DNA of 64,000 nt, from NCBI RefSeq assembly GCF_003438995.1, contig NZ_QSUN01000001.1, forward strand, positions 434,001 to 498,000, given 5' to 3'. Origin of the DNA: Bacteroides sp. OM05-12 (GTDB lineage: Bacteria > Bacteroidota > Bacteroidia > Bacteroidales > Bacteroidaceae). Positions within the stretch are counted from its first letter, which is position 1. Each line of letters opens with the position of its first letter. The position numbers were made by a program, and so were the translations under genes. The notes beneath the pieces were generated by a model, which was given only the letters and a program-made list of their open reading frames with translations, was not told where the DNA came from and ran no database searches. Shown here piece by piece: positions 18,359 to 29,917 of the stretch.

Positions 18359-19198
18359 ATGAAAAAGCAATTACTTTTTGGCTTGTTCGCTCTTCTAATG
18401 GGTAGTCAAGCAATGGCTCAATCTCAGTTATGTCAGCCTTTCTTGGAATGGGGATTTTATGCATGTATCTCAAAAGTTGAGATCAATGGTATGGTAAGTG
18501 AATTTTCTACTACACCTGACGGATGGAATGGTAAGATAGGTAGTAATTCATATGATGAACCTACTCAATATGGTGATCTTACAGCTGACGCTAGTAAAGT
18601 TGTTAATTTGAAACCGGGTGAAGAATATGATTTGAATGTAACAGTTTGTAATTTCTCTTCTGGTGAAGGTGACCTTTATTATTTAACTGTTTATTTTGAT
18701 TGGAATGGTGACTATGAACTTACAAAAGCAGAGACTATCTATCAAGAGACTCTGACTCTTTCGGCTCCGGGTCAAAATTCTTTCATTGCTAAGAGTATAA
18801 AAGTTCAGGTTCCGGCAGATGCTGCTGCAACTTCTACTATGCGTGTTTACTTACATTATAAAACACCTGCTGTTCCTTATGATGAAAATGATCCTTGCTG
18901 TGATCAAGACGGTGGTATGTTGAAAGACTACAAAGTCGTAACAGGTGATGCTCCTATCTCTATCGCAAACGTATCTTCAGAATCTTTCTCTGTATATCCG
19001 AACCCAACAGAAGGAACTTTATATGTTAATGCAGAAGAAGCAGGTGAATATATGCTTTACAGCGTTGATGGAAAAATGGTTCAAAAAGGTATGGTAATGG
19101 GTGGAGCTATCAATGTAGCTGCTAATCAACCGGGAATGTATATCTTGAAAGTACAAACTGGCAACGGAGTAAAACAAACAACTGTTGTTATTAAGTAA
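18359..19198 (+). CDS. Secreted GEVED-domain protein with sorting domain
   Basis: A 279-residue secreted protein: signal peptide ending QAMAQ, one GEVED-type domain (about residues 25-195; signature LTVYFDWNGDYELTKAE and the acidic YDENDPCCDQDGGMLKDY), then a type IX-style sorting domain (SVYPNPTEGTLYVN to YILKVQTGNG). It closely resembles the C-terminal half of the preceding M43 protease, including the opening phrase of a Cys and SKVEINGMV versus SKVELNGMV. It may be a protease-free partial duplicate acting as an adhesin or substrate-binding module. No catalytic motif is visible. Confidence 0.8.
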   Translation: MKKQLLFGLFALLMGSQAMAQSQLCQPFLEWGFYACISKVEINGMVSEFSTTPDGWNGKIGSNSYDEPTQYGDLTADASKVVNLKPGEEYDLNVTVCNFSSGEGDLYYLTVYFDWNGDYELTKAETIYQETLTLSAPGQNSFIAKSIKVQVPADAAATSTMRVYLHYKTPAVPYDENDPCCDQDGGMLKDYKVVTGDAPISIANVSSESFSVYPNPTEGTLYVNAEEAGEYMLYSVDGKMVQKGMVMGGAINVAANQPGMYILKVQTGNGVKQTTVVIK

Positions 19199-19220
19199 TT
19201 AATTCCTTATCTCTCGATGT

Positions 19221-19406
19221 AAAGCTGTCTTGGCTAGAAGACAGGAGTGATTGATCAGGTTCTTATTTACGATTGAATCGTTTCACCGGAGGAAGCCTTG
19301 CGTTTCCCCAAAGGAAGCCAGTCGTTTAGCCTAGGTGAAACGCAAGGATCACCTAGGGCAAACGAATCGATTGACCGGAGAACTGAATTGAAAGTCGGAC
19401 AGCTTT
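19221..19406 (+). repeat. Nested inverted-repeat intergenic element
   Basis: A 186-base block closed by AAAGCTGTC (19221-19229) and GACAGCTTT (19398-19406), followed by a T-rich tract. Inside it, CCTAGGTGA (19330-19338) pairs with TCACCTAGG (19349-19357), and CCTTGCGTTTC and CGTTTCACC have complements GAAACGCAAGG and GGTGAAACG. The arms can therefore form competing structures. No reading frame is present. It separates the GEVED gene from the first GH63-like gene and could be a terminator-like RNA structure or a mobile palindromic element. Confidence 0.65.
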
Positions 19407-19469
19407 ATTTTTCTTATTCCTACAGCAATAATTTTAATTCATAGTTAAAACAACAATACTGATATATCC

Positions 19470-21659
19470 ATGAAAAATCTTAAAGTACAAATCATGAAAT
19501 TATTACTTGTGTTGTGCACAGGCTGTTTCTCTATGTCAGTATCGGTTGCAGCTCAAGATATTTATGACACAAATACTTACGAAAATATACTAAATATTCA
19601 CTGTACCCCGTTTGGTTATGATGATTTTACCGGAGGTTTCTCCGACCGGGGATCATGGATGTGTTTTACCTTACCTTCAAATAATGATTGGGTAAACGGT
19701 TTTTGCGGACCGTTTGAATTGGATCGCCGGCAATGGGTGACAAACGCTATATTGCAGGTTGGTTTTACTTCTGATGTCAGGACTGAAAAGTTTACTCCTG
19801 ATAACACTACGTATAATCCGGGAGAGTTATTTATTTCTTCTTCTTCCGATTTGGGGAATATACAACAAAAGCTCTTTTTTGTAGATAAATATACCGCTTT
19901 ATGGAGTTGCGAAACAAGTGCGCAACGTGCTTTGTACGTCGTTACAGGTTCAATAAGAGGTATGAAAACATCGAAACTGGAAAATAACTCATGGGTAATG
20001 GAAACTTCAACGGGAGAAACTTATAGAATATCGTTCTCTGCCGGAATACAGTTATCTTATGAAAATTCCAAGTTTCAAGCAATAGTTCCTGAAGGGACTA
20101 AAGGATATGCGACAATATCCTATTTATATGAAAATGAAAATAAACAACCGGTCAACTATATAGAATCGGTTCAAGATATATTATTACACCCGGATGTATA
20201 CACAACAGCGCATACAGAACATTGGCAGCAATATTTGAGATCGGTATTGCGTCCGGATATGTCGGCAGAATATAATCGTATCGCAGTCAAAGCTGTGGTT
20301 ACGTTACTAACGAACTGGCGTGCATCCAGAGGAGACTTATTGCACGATGGAGTCATTCCTTCTCATGCAATGGATTATTTTATAGGTTTCTGGGGATGGG
20401 ACTCATGGAAACATGCAGTTGCACTCAGCGTTTTTGAACCCGAACTTGCAAAGAATCAAGTACGTGCCATGTTTGATTATCAAACGCCGGAAGGAATGGT
20501 AATCGATTGCATTTATACAAATAAAAGAGAGAATAATACACGTGACAGTAAACCGCCGTTGGCTGCTTGGGCTGTCAGTGAGATTTATAGAGCAACTGCG
20601 GACGTTGAATTCGTGAAAGAGATATATCCTAAGTTACTGAAATATTACCGTTGGTGGTATCAATATAGAGATCATGATGGTAATGGTATTTGTGAGTTCG
20701 GATCAGTAGACGGAACATTGGAAGCTGCGGCTTGGGAAAGCGGAATGGATAATGCCATTCGTTTTGACAATGCATCTATGGTGAAGAATCAGAATAAAGC
20801 ATGGAGCGTTGATCAGGAATCTGTCGATCTGAATGCCTATCTGGCTTATGAGTATGTATTGTTAAAAGAACTGGCAAAAGTGTCAGGTAATGAGTTTGAT
20901 GAACCGGATAAGAGTGCGAATGTGGCGGACTATTTCTTTGATAAAGAGAAAGGATTCTTTTATGACAAGAGACTTAGCGATCGTAGTTTCGTTACGGTAG
21001 AGGGGTGTGAAGCCTATATCCCATTTTGGGCACGTATTGCAACTCCTGAACAGGCAGAACAGGCATTAGACTATTTTATTGATCCTGCAAAGTTTGCTAC
21101 TTATATACCTTTCCCGACTGTTACGGCAGATCATCCTTCTTTCTCTCCGAATGGTTATTGGAGAGGGCCTATTTGGTTGGATCAGGTATACTTTGGCATT
21201 CGTGGTTTAAGAAATTACGGTTACAATGAACTGGCAGACCTTTATACAACACAAGTATTTGACCGTTTGAACGGATTAAAAGCGGATGCCCCTATTCATG
21301 AAAACTATGACACGAAGACGGGAAGACGCTTGAAATCTCCTAACTTCAGTTGGTCTGCAGCGCATTTGTTGATGCTTTATCGTGAGTATGGTATTTCTGA
21401 TATTGTATCGGTCGGTAAGCAGGAGATGAAAGTTTCTGTTTTCCCGAATCCGGTGGTTGATTATCTATACATTAAAGATTATCAGAATGTAAATGGGTGT
21501 ACTCTTTACAAGATGGATGGAAGTATACTGTTAAAACAGTCGGGTAACGTAGAAAAGATAAATATGAGTTCCTATCCGCGTGGAAGTTATGTTCTTAAAA
21601 TAAACTTCGGACAGGGAGATTTGGAAACAACGGAATATCATAAAGTAATGGTTCAGTAA
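19470..21659 (+). CDS. GH63-like (MGH1-like) glycoside hydrolase, secreted, with sorting domain
   Basis: A 729-residue exported enzyme with an (alpha/alpha)6-barrel of the GH63/GH37 clan. Characteristic stretches are FWGWDSWKHAVALSVFEPEL, RDSKPPLAAWAVSEIY, AAWESGMDNAIRFD and GYWRGPIWLDQVYFGIRGL. By analogy with GH63 and trehalase, Asp427 in ESGMD is the likely acid and Glu611 in HENYDTKTG the likely base. An N-terminal beta-domain precedes the barrel, and a sorting domain (VSVFPNPVVDYLYI) ends the protein. GH63 includes alpha-1,2-glucosidases and related exo-alpha-glycosidases, so an alpha-glucosidase is the best guess. Trehalase-like or other activity remains possible. A second copy lies at 25753-27672. 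Confidence 0.82.
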   Translation: MKNLKVQIMKLLLVLCTGCFSMSVSVAAQDIYDTNTYENILNIHCTPFGYDDFTGGFSDRGSWMCFTLPSNNDWVNGFCGPFELDRRQWVTNAILQVGFTSDVRTEKFTPDNTTYNPGELFISSSSDLGNIQQKLFFVDKYTALWSCETSAQRALYVVTGSIRGMKTSKLENNSWVMETSTGETYRISFSAGIQLSYENSKFQAIVPEGTKGYATISYLYENENKQPVNYIESVQDILLHPDVYTTAHTEHWQQYLRSVLRPDMSAEYNRIAVKAVVTLLTNWRASRGDLLHDGVIPSHAMDYFIGFWGWDSWKHAVALSVFEPELAKNQVRAMFDYQTPEGMVIDCIYTNKRENNTRDSKPPLAAWAVSEIYRATADVEFVKEIYPKLLKYYRWWYQYRDHDGNGICEFGSVDGTLEAAAWESGMDNAIRFDNASMVKNQNKAWSVDQESVDLNAYLAYEYVLLKELAKVSGNEFDEPDKSANVADYFFDKEKGFFYDKRLSDRSFVTVEGCEAYIPFWARIATPEQAEQALDYFIDPAKFATYIPFPTVTADHPSFSPNGYWRGPIWLDQVYFGIRGLRNYGYNELADLYTTQVFDRLNGLKADAPIHENYDTKTGRRLKSPNFSWSAAHLLMLYREYGISDIVSVGKQEMKVSVFPNPVVDYLYIKDYQNVNGCTLYKMDGSILLKQSGNVEKINMSSYPRGSYVLKINFGQGDLETTEYHKVMVQ

Positions 21660-21677
21660 TTTGTAGCAAGATATAAT

Positions 21678-21974
21678 ATGTTCATATTCGTTATTATAGG
21701 ATTAATGGTTAGTGGGGTTGCTGTCGGCTATCTTATGCGTAATCGTAAGTTAAGTTTCGTACATCGGATAATCACTTTATTGATATGGATTCTTCTATTT
21801 CTTCTAGGAGTGGAGGTCGGTAACAATGAGGCAATTATAAAAGGACTTCACACCATTGGACTTGAAGCATTAATAATTACGTTGGCAGCAGTAGTGGGCA
21901 GCGTATTGGGTGCTTGGGGATTATGGGCTGTTATTTCCGGGAAAAAGATGGAAGGAGGAAGTGATGAAAGGTAG
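21678..21974 (+). CDS. LysO-type lysine exporter, N-terminal half protein (DUF340)
   Basis: A 98-residue protein with three predicted transmembrane helices: FVIIGLMVSGVAVGYLM, ITLLIWILLFLLGVEVG and LIITLAAVVGSVLGAWGLWAV. The motif LGVEVGNN matches the N-terminal part of E. coli LysO (YbjE), which exports lysine. E. coli LysO is one chain of about 300 residues. Here the two halves are separate genes overlapping by 11 bases, and the summed length fits the single-chain form. It begins 18 bases after the glycosidase gene, so it is part of the same transcription unit. Confidence 0.78.
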   Translation: MFIFVIIGLMVSGVAVGYLMRNRKLSFVHRIITLLIWILLFLLGVEVGNNEAIIKGLHTIGLEALIITLAAVVGSVLGAWGLWAVISGKKMEGGSDER

Positions 21975-22566
21975 TATAATTATTGTTTCATTCTTCGTCT
22001 TGGGAATTCTCGTAAGTTTGTATGGTTTATTCCCATTTGATCCGCAAGAATATAACTTGAGCTTTTATGCACTCTGCGCCTTAATGTTTTGCGTAGGTAT
22101 CAGTGTGGGGAGTGATTCTAAAACTTTGCTGAGTTTTCGTCGGATAAATCCTAGATTCTTTTTACTTCCGGTTTTGACTATAGTCGGAACTTTAACCGGA
22201 TGTTTTGTAGTTAGTTTCTTTTTAAAAGGACATTCTGCAACTGATTGTATGGCAGTAGGAGCAGGATTCGGATATTATTCTCTATCAAGTATAATCATTA
22301 CCGAATATAAAGGAGCGGAATTAGGAACAATCGCTCTGCTTTCTAATATAATGAGGGAAATTATAGCACTGCTTGCTGCACCTCTATTGGTCAAGTGGTT
22401 TGGGAAGTTGGCTCCGATTTCTGTAGGAGGAGCTACAACGATGGACACTACTTTACCGATTATAACTCGTTGTTCCGGAAAAGAATTTATAGTTATATCC
22501 ATATTTCACGGCTGTTTGGTAGATTTTTCAGTACCATTCCTGGTAACGTTGCTGTGTTCTATTTAG
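21964..22566 (+). CDS. lysO: LysO family lysine exporter, C-terminal half protein
   Basis: A 200-residue membrane protein translated from ATG 21964 (MKGSIIIVSFF...), overlapping the preceding gene by 11 bases. An in-frame TTG at 21910 would only add a hydrophilic tail. Visible LysO-family stretches are ALMFCVGISVGSD, AVGAGFGYYSLSSIIITEYKGAELGTIALLSNIMREI and GGATTMDTTLPIITR. LysO in E. coli mediates lysine export and resistance to the analogue thialysine. Sitting inside a protease/glycosidase locus, it may relieve lysine or hydroxylysine excess from peptide breakdown. That substrate extension is inference. Confidence 0.85.
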   Translation: MKGSIIIVSFFVLGILVSLYGLFPFDPQEYNLSFYALCALMFCVGISVGSDSKTLLSFRRINPRFFLLPVLTIVGTLTGCFVVSFFLKGHSATDCMAVGAGFGYYSLSSIIITEYKGAELGTIALLSNIMREIIALLAAPLLVKWFGKLAPISVGGATTMDTTLPIITRCSGKEFIVISIFHGCLVDFSVPFLVTLLCSI

Positions 22567-22570
22567 GTAG

Positions 22571-25735
<3,165 letters not shown>

Positions 25736-25752
25736 TTATAAAAATAGTAACT

Positions 25753-27672
25753 ATGAGAAAATATATAGTAGCAACTTGTCTAATCGTTGTAATAATTGCA
25801 CTTTTTAATTATTGCTCTGATTGCAGTCATAAAGAACGTTCTTCATTAGTACATGAGTATGGAGATATATTGGATATATCTTATACTCCCAGTGATTCAA
25901 CTTATTGTCGTGGTTGGTTCTCTGATCAGGGATCATGGATGGGATTCACTATTCCTCAGAAAGAACAATGGGTAAATGGCTTTTGCGGACCATTTAATTT
26001 AGAGAGTCGGTATTGGCTTTCTCCGTCATTGGTATCTGTTGGGTTTGCAGGACATATGGATGCTGTTTTTCATCCGGATTCTGTAAGCTATTTCCCGGGA
26101 GAGTTATATATGAAGTCATTTTCGGATGCAGGTACAATTGCGCAACGTTTACTTTTTGTAGATAAATCTAATGCATTGTTGGAATGTACATCGGAAGACA
26201 ATAAACCTTTGTGCTTTTATGGTCAAGTATTGGCTGATAAGGTCTCTCAGAATGTTATGAATAATTCATATACGTTTTCTTTACCTTCCGGTGACCAGTG
26301 TTTACTTACTTTTCCTGAAGATACAAAGATCCGTATTTATGATGGTGGATATGAAGCCACTACTCCGAAAGGAAAGCATTTTTATGTGGTAATATCTTTT
26401 TTGAACAATCCGAAAGGACAGGTCTTTGATGTCAATGCGATTAAAGATATACAATCACAGCCAACTAAATATATTGATAAACATTATCAATGTTGGGATA
26501 ATTATTTAAAGAATGTTTTGAGGCCGGATATGCCGAAAGAATATAATAGAATAGCTGTTAAAGCGGTTGTTACTCTAATTGCAAACTGGAGAAGTAGTAA
26601 AGGTGGCCTATTGCATGATGGTGTTGTCCCTTCTCATGCTGTGGGATATTTTATGGGCTTTTGGGCTTGGGATTCATGGAAGCATGCTGTTGCTTTGGCA
26701 AGTTTTGCTCCGGAGTTAGCAAAGAATCAGGTTCGTGCGATGTTTGACTATCAGTTGGATAATGGAATGATCATTGATTGTATTTATCCGGATATTCGGG
26801 AAAATAATGCACGCGACAGTAAACCTCCATTAGCAGCATGGGCAGTGAATGAAATATTTAAGGAAACGTCAGATACGTCATTTGTTAAAGAAATGTATCC
26901 TCAGTTGCTGAATTATTATCGTTGGTGGTATACTGACCGTGACCATGATTCGAATGGAATCTGTGAATTTGGTTCTGTAGATGGTACATTGGAAGCAGCA
27001 GCTTGGGAAAGTGGGATGGATAATGCGATTCGTTTTGATGATGCAGAAATGGTGAAGAATAGTGAAACAGCCTGGAGCTTTGACCAGGAGTCTGTCGATT
27101 TGAATGCCTTTCTTGCTTATGAATATTCGATCTTGAGAGATTTGGCAGTGATTGCGGAGCAACCTTTCAATGAACCTGACTATACACAAGAGATCAGTGC
27201 TTATTTTTATGATAAAGATTTGGGATTCTTCTTTGATAGAAAATTAAATGGAAAGTTTGTAGAAGAGGAAGGAAGTGAAGCATATATACCTTTTTGGACA
27301 GGTATTGCGAGTAAAGAGCAGATGGAAAGTGCCATGAAATTATTTACTGATACTGCAAAATTCTCGACATATATTCCTTTCCCGACTGTAGCTGCGGATA
27401 ATCCTAAATTTATGCCTAAAGGTTATTGGAGAGGACCGATATGGTTAGATCAGACTTATTTTGCTATTTCCGGATTAAGAAAATACGGTTATGTAGAAGA
27501 AGCAGATAAATATACCCGCCAAGTTTTTGACAGGTTGCAGGGTTTAAAAGGTAATGGAGCAATACATGAAAATTATGGAACACATACAGGTGAGCAATTA
27601 AAAGCACCTCATTTCAGCTGGTCTTCTGCGCATCTTCTAATGTTATATAAAGATTATGGAAAGAATAAGTAA
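25753..27672 (+). CDS. GH63-like (MGH1-like) glycoside hydrolase, second copy, membrane-anchored
   Basis: Called from ATG 25753 (MRKYIVATCLIVVIIALFNYC), which follows the GH2 stop by 17 bases; an ATG at 25726 would overlap that gene. The 639-residue protein is a close paralogue of the enzyme at 19470-21659, sharing HDGVVPSHA, FWAWDSWKHAVALA, RDSKPPLAAWAVNEI, AAWESGMDNAIRFD (Asp423) and HENYGTHTG (Glu606). It lacks the C-terminal sorting domain and instead has an N-terminal hydrophobic helix ending in Cys, possibly a lipoprotein signal although the lipobox is atypical. The pair may act on the same linkage in different compartments. The activity is probably exo-alpha-glycosidase. Confidence 0.8.
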   Translation: MRKYIVATCLIVVIIALFNYCSDCSHKERSSLVHEYGDILDISYTPSDSTYCRGWFSDQGSWMGFTIPQKEQWVNGFCGPFNLESRYWLSPSLVSVGFAGHMDAVFHPDSVSYFPGELYMKSFSDAGTIAQRLLFVDKSNALLECTSEDNKPLCFYGQVLADKVSQNVMNNSYTFSLPSGDQCLLTFPEDTKIRIYDGGYEATTPKGKHFYVVISFLNNPKGQVFDVNAIKDIQSQPTKYIDKHYQCWDNYLKNVLRPDMPKEYNRIAVKAVVTLIANWRSSKGGLLHDGVVPSHAVGYFMGFWAWDSWKHAVALASFAPELAKNQVRAMFDYQLDNGMIIDCIYPDIRENNARDSKPPLAAWAVNEIFKETSDTSFVKEMYPQLLNYYRWWYTDRDHDSNGICEFGSVDGTLEAAAWESGMDNAIRFDDAEMVKNSETAWSFDQESVDLNAFLAYEYSILRDLAVIAEQPFNEPDYTQEISAYFYDKDLGFFFDRKLNGKFVEEEGSEAYIPFWTGIASKEQMESAMKLFTDTAKFSTYIPFPTVAADNPKFMPKGYWRGPIWLDQTYFAISGLRKYGYVEEADKYTRQVFDRLQGLKGNGAIHENYGTHTGEQLKAPHFSWSSAHLLMLYKDYGKNK

Positions 27673-29890
27673 TAAATATTTGAGATATACTTTATTTACG
27701 GCTTTCCTATTAGTCGGTAATCTCTTTTTGTGCCATGCTAGTGATATTTGTACGGTGGATAGCCTTGTAAATGATACAGCAAAGGTAGATTCGGATTATA
27801 TACCTTCCATTGACAGTCCGGTATATGCAGCAGATGAATCGGGAAATATTGTAGGTCCTACTTTTACCATGTTACAATTAAGTGAGATGGGAGTAGAGAA
27901 AGCGATGGAGACGATTCGTGAGATGAAAAGTGCTTATAATATTTCTGATTTGTTTAAAATGAACCAGGGAACGAAAGCCTTTTATCTGAATAATGAATTG
28001 ATGGATGCTTTAATCTCAGAGTTGGAAAATGCAGGCAGAGCTTTTAATAAAGATGATGATAAGGGCATATGTAAATACACGGAAATACTTCGTGCCGGAT
28101 TTTATCGTGCTTTCTTTAGTAGTGCATTAGACACGATTGCCAGTTGGGAGTATAAAGAAAAATTAATTCCTGCTTTAGAATCAATCATAGATAATCCGGC
28201 TTTTAGTTGGGGTGATTCCGGTAACTCTGTACAGGATAAGGTGATTTATTCGGTGGGAGCTTTGATGGGAAGTGGTATTACAAGTGTTGGAGTAATTGAG
28301 AAGATATCCTCCTTAGTTCGTCGTTTTAATGATAATAGGACTGTGTATGCAAATGATTCTTCTAAAATTTCGGCAATGCTTCGCTTGGGAGATGGCATAG
28401 ATTATGCTTTATGTACGGATAGATATAAAGATTATCGGCATCCGGATAAAAGTCAGTTTTATGGTCATATAGATACTTATGTAGAAGAACTGTCAAAATT
28501 AGCTTTGTATAAAAATAATCTGACGGGTAAAAACAGCAAATTATTCGTGCATGCGGTTCGTTGGGTGGGTGATCATACGGGAAGAATGTTGGGCGATAAA
28601 CAGCAACTTGCTTTCCTGAAAAACACTTTGGAGACTTATCCTTATTGTTCACGTCCTTGGATTGAGGCTATAAAGAATATGGATTATTACTTTGAGGATG
28701 AACTGAAAGCGATGGATATGAAGCAAGTGCGTAAAGATGTAGAAGCTGCTTTACTTCCTAATTGGTATTATTTTGAAGATAGCACATTGGTATTTAATAC
28801 AGGTGATAAGGTTGATCCTAAGAAGGTACAGCTATTATATTGGGCTACAAAAGAAGTAAAAGATCAGTTTTTGAGACTTGTAATGCGGGATACTCCGATT
28901 GACGGATTTGGACGTAAGGACGATCAGCTTGTGGCTTCTATTTTTAACTCTCCGGAAGAATACCAATATAATTGGTTTCTTAATGAAGTAGATACGGATA
29001 ATGGAGGAATTTACATTGAAAGCTGGGGTAAATTCTTTACTTGGGAACGTACTCCCAGTGAAAGTATTTACACACTGGAGGAGTTATTCCGACATGAATT
29101 TACCCATTATTTACAGGGACGTTATCTATGCCCGGGAGAATGGGGGGAAGGCCCTTTGTACGAAGGAAGTGGTTTAACTTGGGTAGAGGAAGGAGGTGCC
29201 GAGTTCCAGGCAGGAAGTACTCGAGCGGATGGAGTGCCAACAAGAAAGGTCATGTTGAAGCGCTTGCCGTCTGAAAGAACTGAACGTATTTCTTTGGACT
29301 CATTGTTAAACTCTGGTTATGAACTAGGATCGCAGATTTATACTTATTCATACGTGATGTATCGTTTTATGTATGAACAGCATCTTGAAATCATGCAGGA
29401 ATTATTTAAGACCATTCAGACCGGTAATGCGGAGAATTATAAAGCACTTGTAAAACGACTCAGGGAAGATAAAGTCTTAGGACAAGAATTTGTGGATTTT
29501 ATGGATGAGTTGAAAAAGAAAGAGGAAGAGTTTACAGACCGTACTATTTCTGAGGATTATGCAGATAATATTTCCGCAAAGAATCATAAGGAACTTTATC
29601 GTGAAATTCAAAAACTTGCTAAACTTAAGAATATGAAAGTCATAGAGCATCGTTCTTATGCTTTTAATACATTTGAGTTAAGAGGAGAGCTAGTTTTAGG
29701 TAAGACGAAAGGAGAAGTTCAAGACCGAATGTTGATGGATGAAATGACGAATGAACTATTAAAGGCACTTTCTCAAAAGGAATGGAATGGTTATAAGACT
29801 GTCACTGCATACTTTTTAAATTATAAAATAGAAAAAGGTAAATCAACTTTTGAATTAGTATTCAAAGGATATTTACCACCAGAACAATAA
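27656..29890 (+). CDS. M9 family collagenase (clostridial type), exported
   Basis: A 744-residue exported zinc protease overlapping the previous gene by 17 bases. The signature matches clostridial collagenases: HEFTHYLQGRY with zinc ligands His480 and His484 and catalytic Glu481, PGEWGEG, then LTWVEEGGAEFQAGSTR with the third ligand Glu512. The His-to-Glu spacing of 32 residues equals that of ColG. An N-terminal activator-like helical region (about residues 60-400) precedes the peptidase domain. The PKD and collagen-binding domains of secreted clostridial enzymes are absent, and the chain ends in a helper-like alpha/beta region. Its likely substrates are collagen or collagen-like triple helices and their fragments. 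Confidence 0.87.
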   Translation: MERISNKYLRYTLFTAFLLVGNLFLCHASDICTVDSLVNDTAKVDSDYIPSIDSPVYAADESGNIVGPTFTMLQLSEMGVEKAMETIREMKSAYNISDLFKMNQGTKAFYLNNELMDALISELENAGRAFNKDDDKGICKYTEILRAGFYRAFFSSALDTIASWEYKEKLIPALESIIDNPAFSWGDSGNSVQDKVIYSVGALMGSGITSVGVIEKISSLVRRFNDNRTVYANDSSKISAMLRLGDGIDYALCTDRYKDYRHPDKSQFYGHIDTYVEELSKLALYKNNLTGKNSKLFVHAVRWVGDHTGRMLGDKQQLAFLKNTLETYPYCSRPWIEAIKNMDYYFEDELKAMDMKQVRKDVEAALLPNWYYFEDSTLVFNTGDKVDPKKVQLLYWATKEVKDQFLRLVMRDTPIDGFGRKDDQLVASIFNSPEEYQYNWFLNEVDTDNGGIYIESWGKFFTWERTPSESIYTLEELFRHEFTHYLQGRYLCPGEWGEGPLYEGSGLTWVEEGGAEFQAGSTRADGVPTRKVMLKRLPSERTERISLDSLLNSGYELGSQIYTYSYVMYRFMYEQHLEIMQELFKTIQTGNAENYKALVKRLREDKVLGQEFVDFMDELKKKEEEFTDRTISEDYADNISAKNHKELYREIQKLAKLKNMKVIEHRSYAFNTFELRGELVLGKTKGEVQDRMLMDEMTNELLKALSQKEWNGYKTVTAYFLNYKIEKGKSTFELVFKGYLPPEQ

Positions 29891-29917
29891 CTTAATAAAT
29901 AACCAAAATTTTTAGTA

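Noticed and set aside
21678..22566. Frameshift or pseudogene splitting lysO
   Set aside because: The second half has its own ATG with a helix-forming start and an 11-base overlap. The two-gene form looks intact rather than broken.
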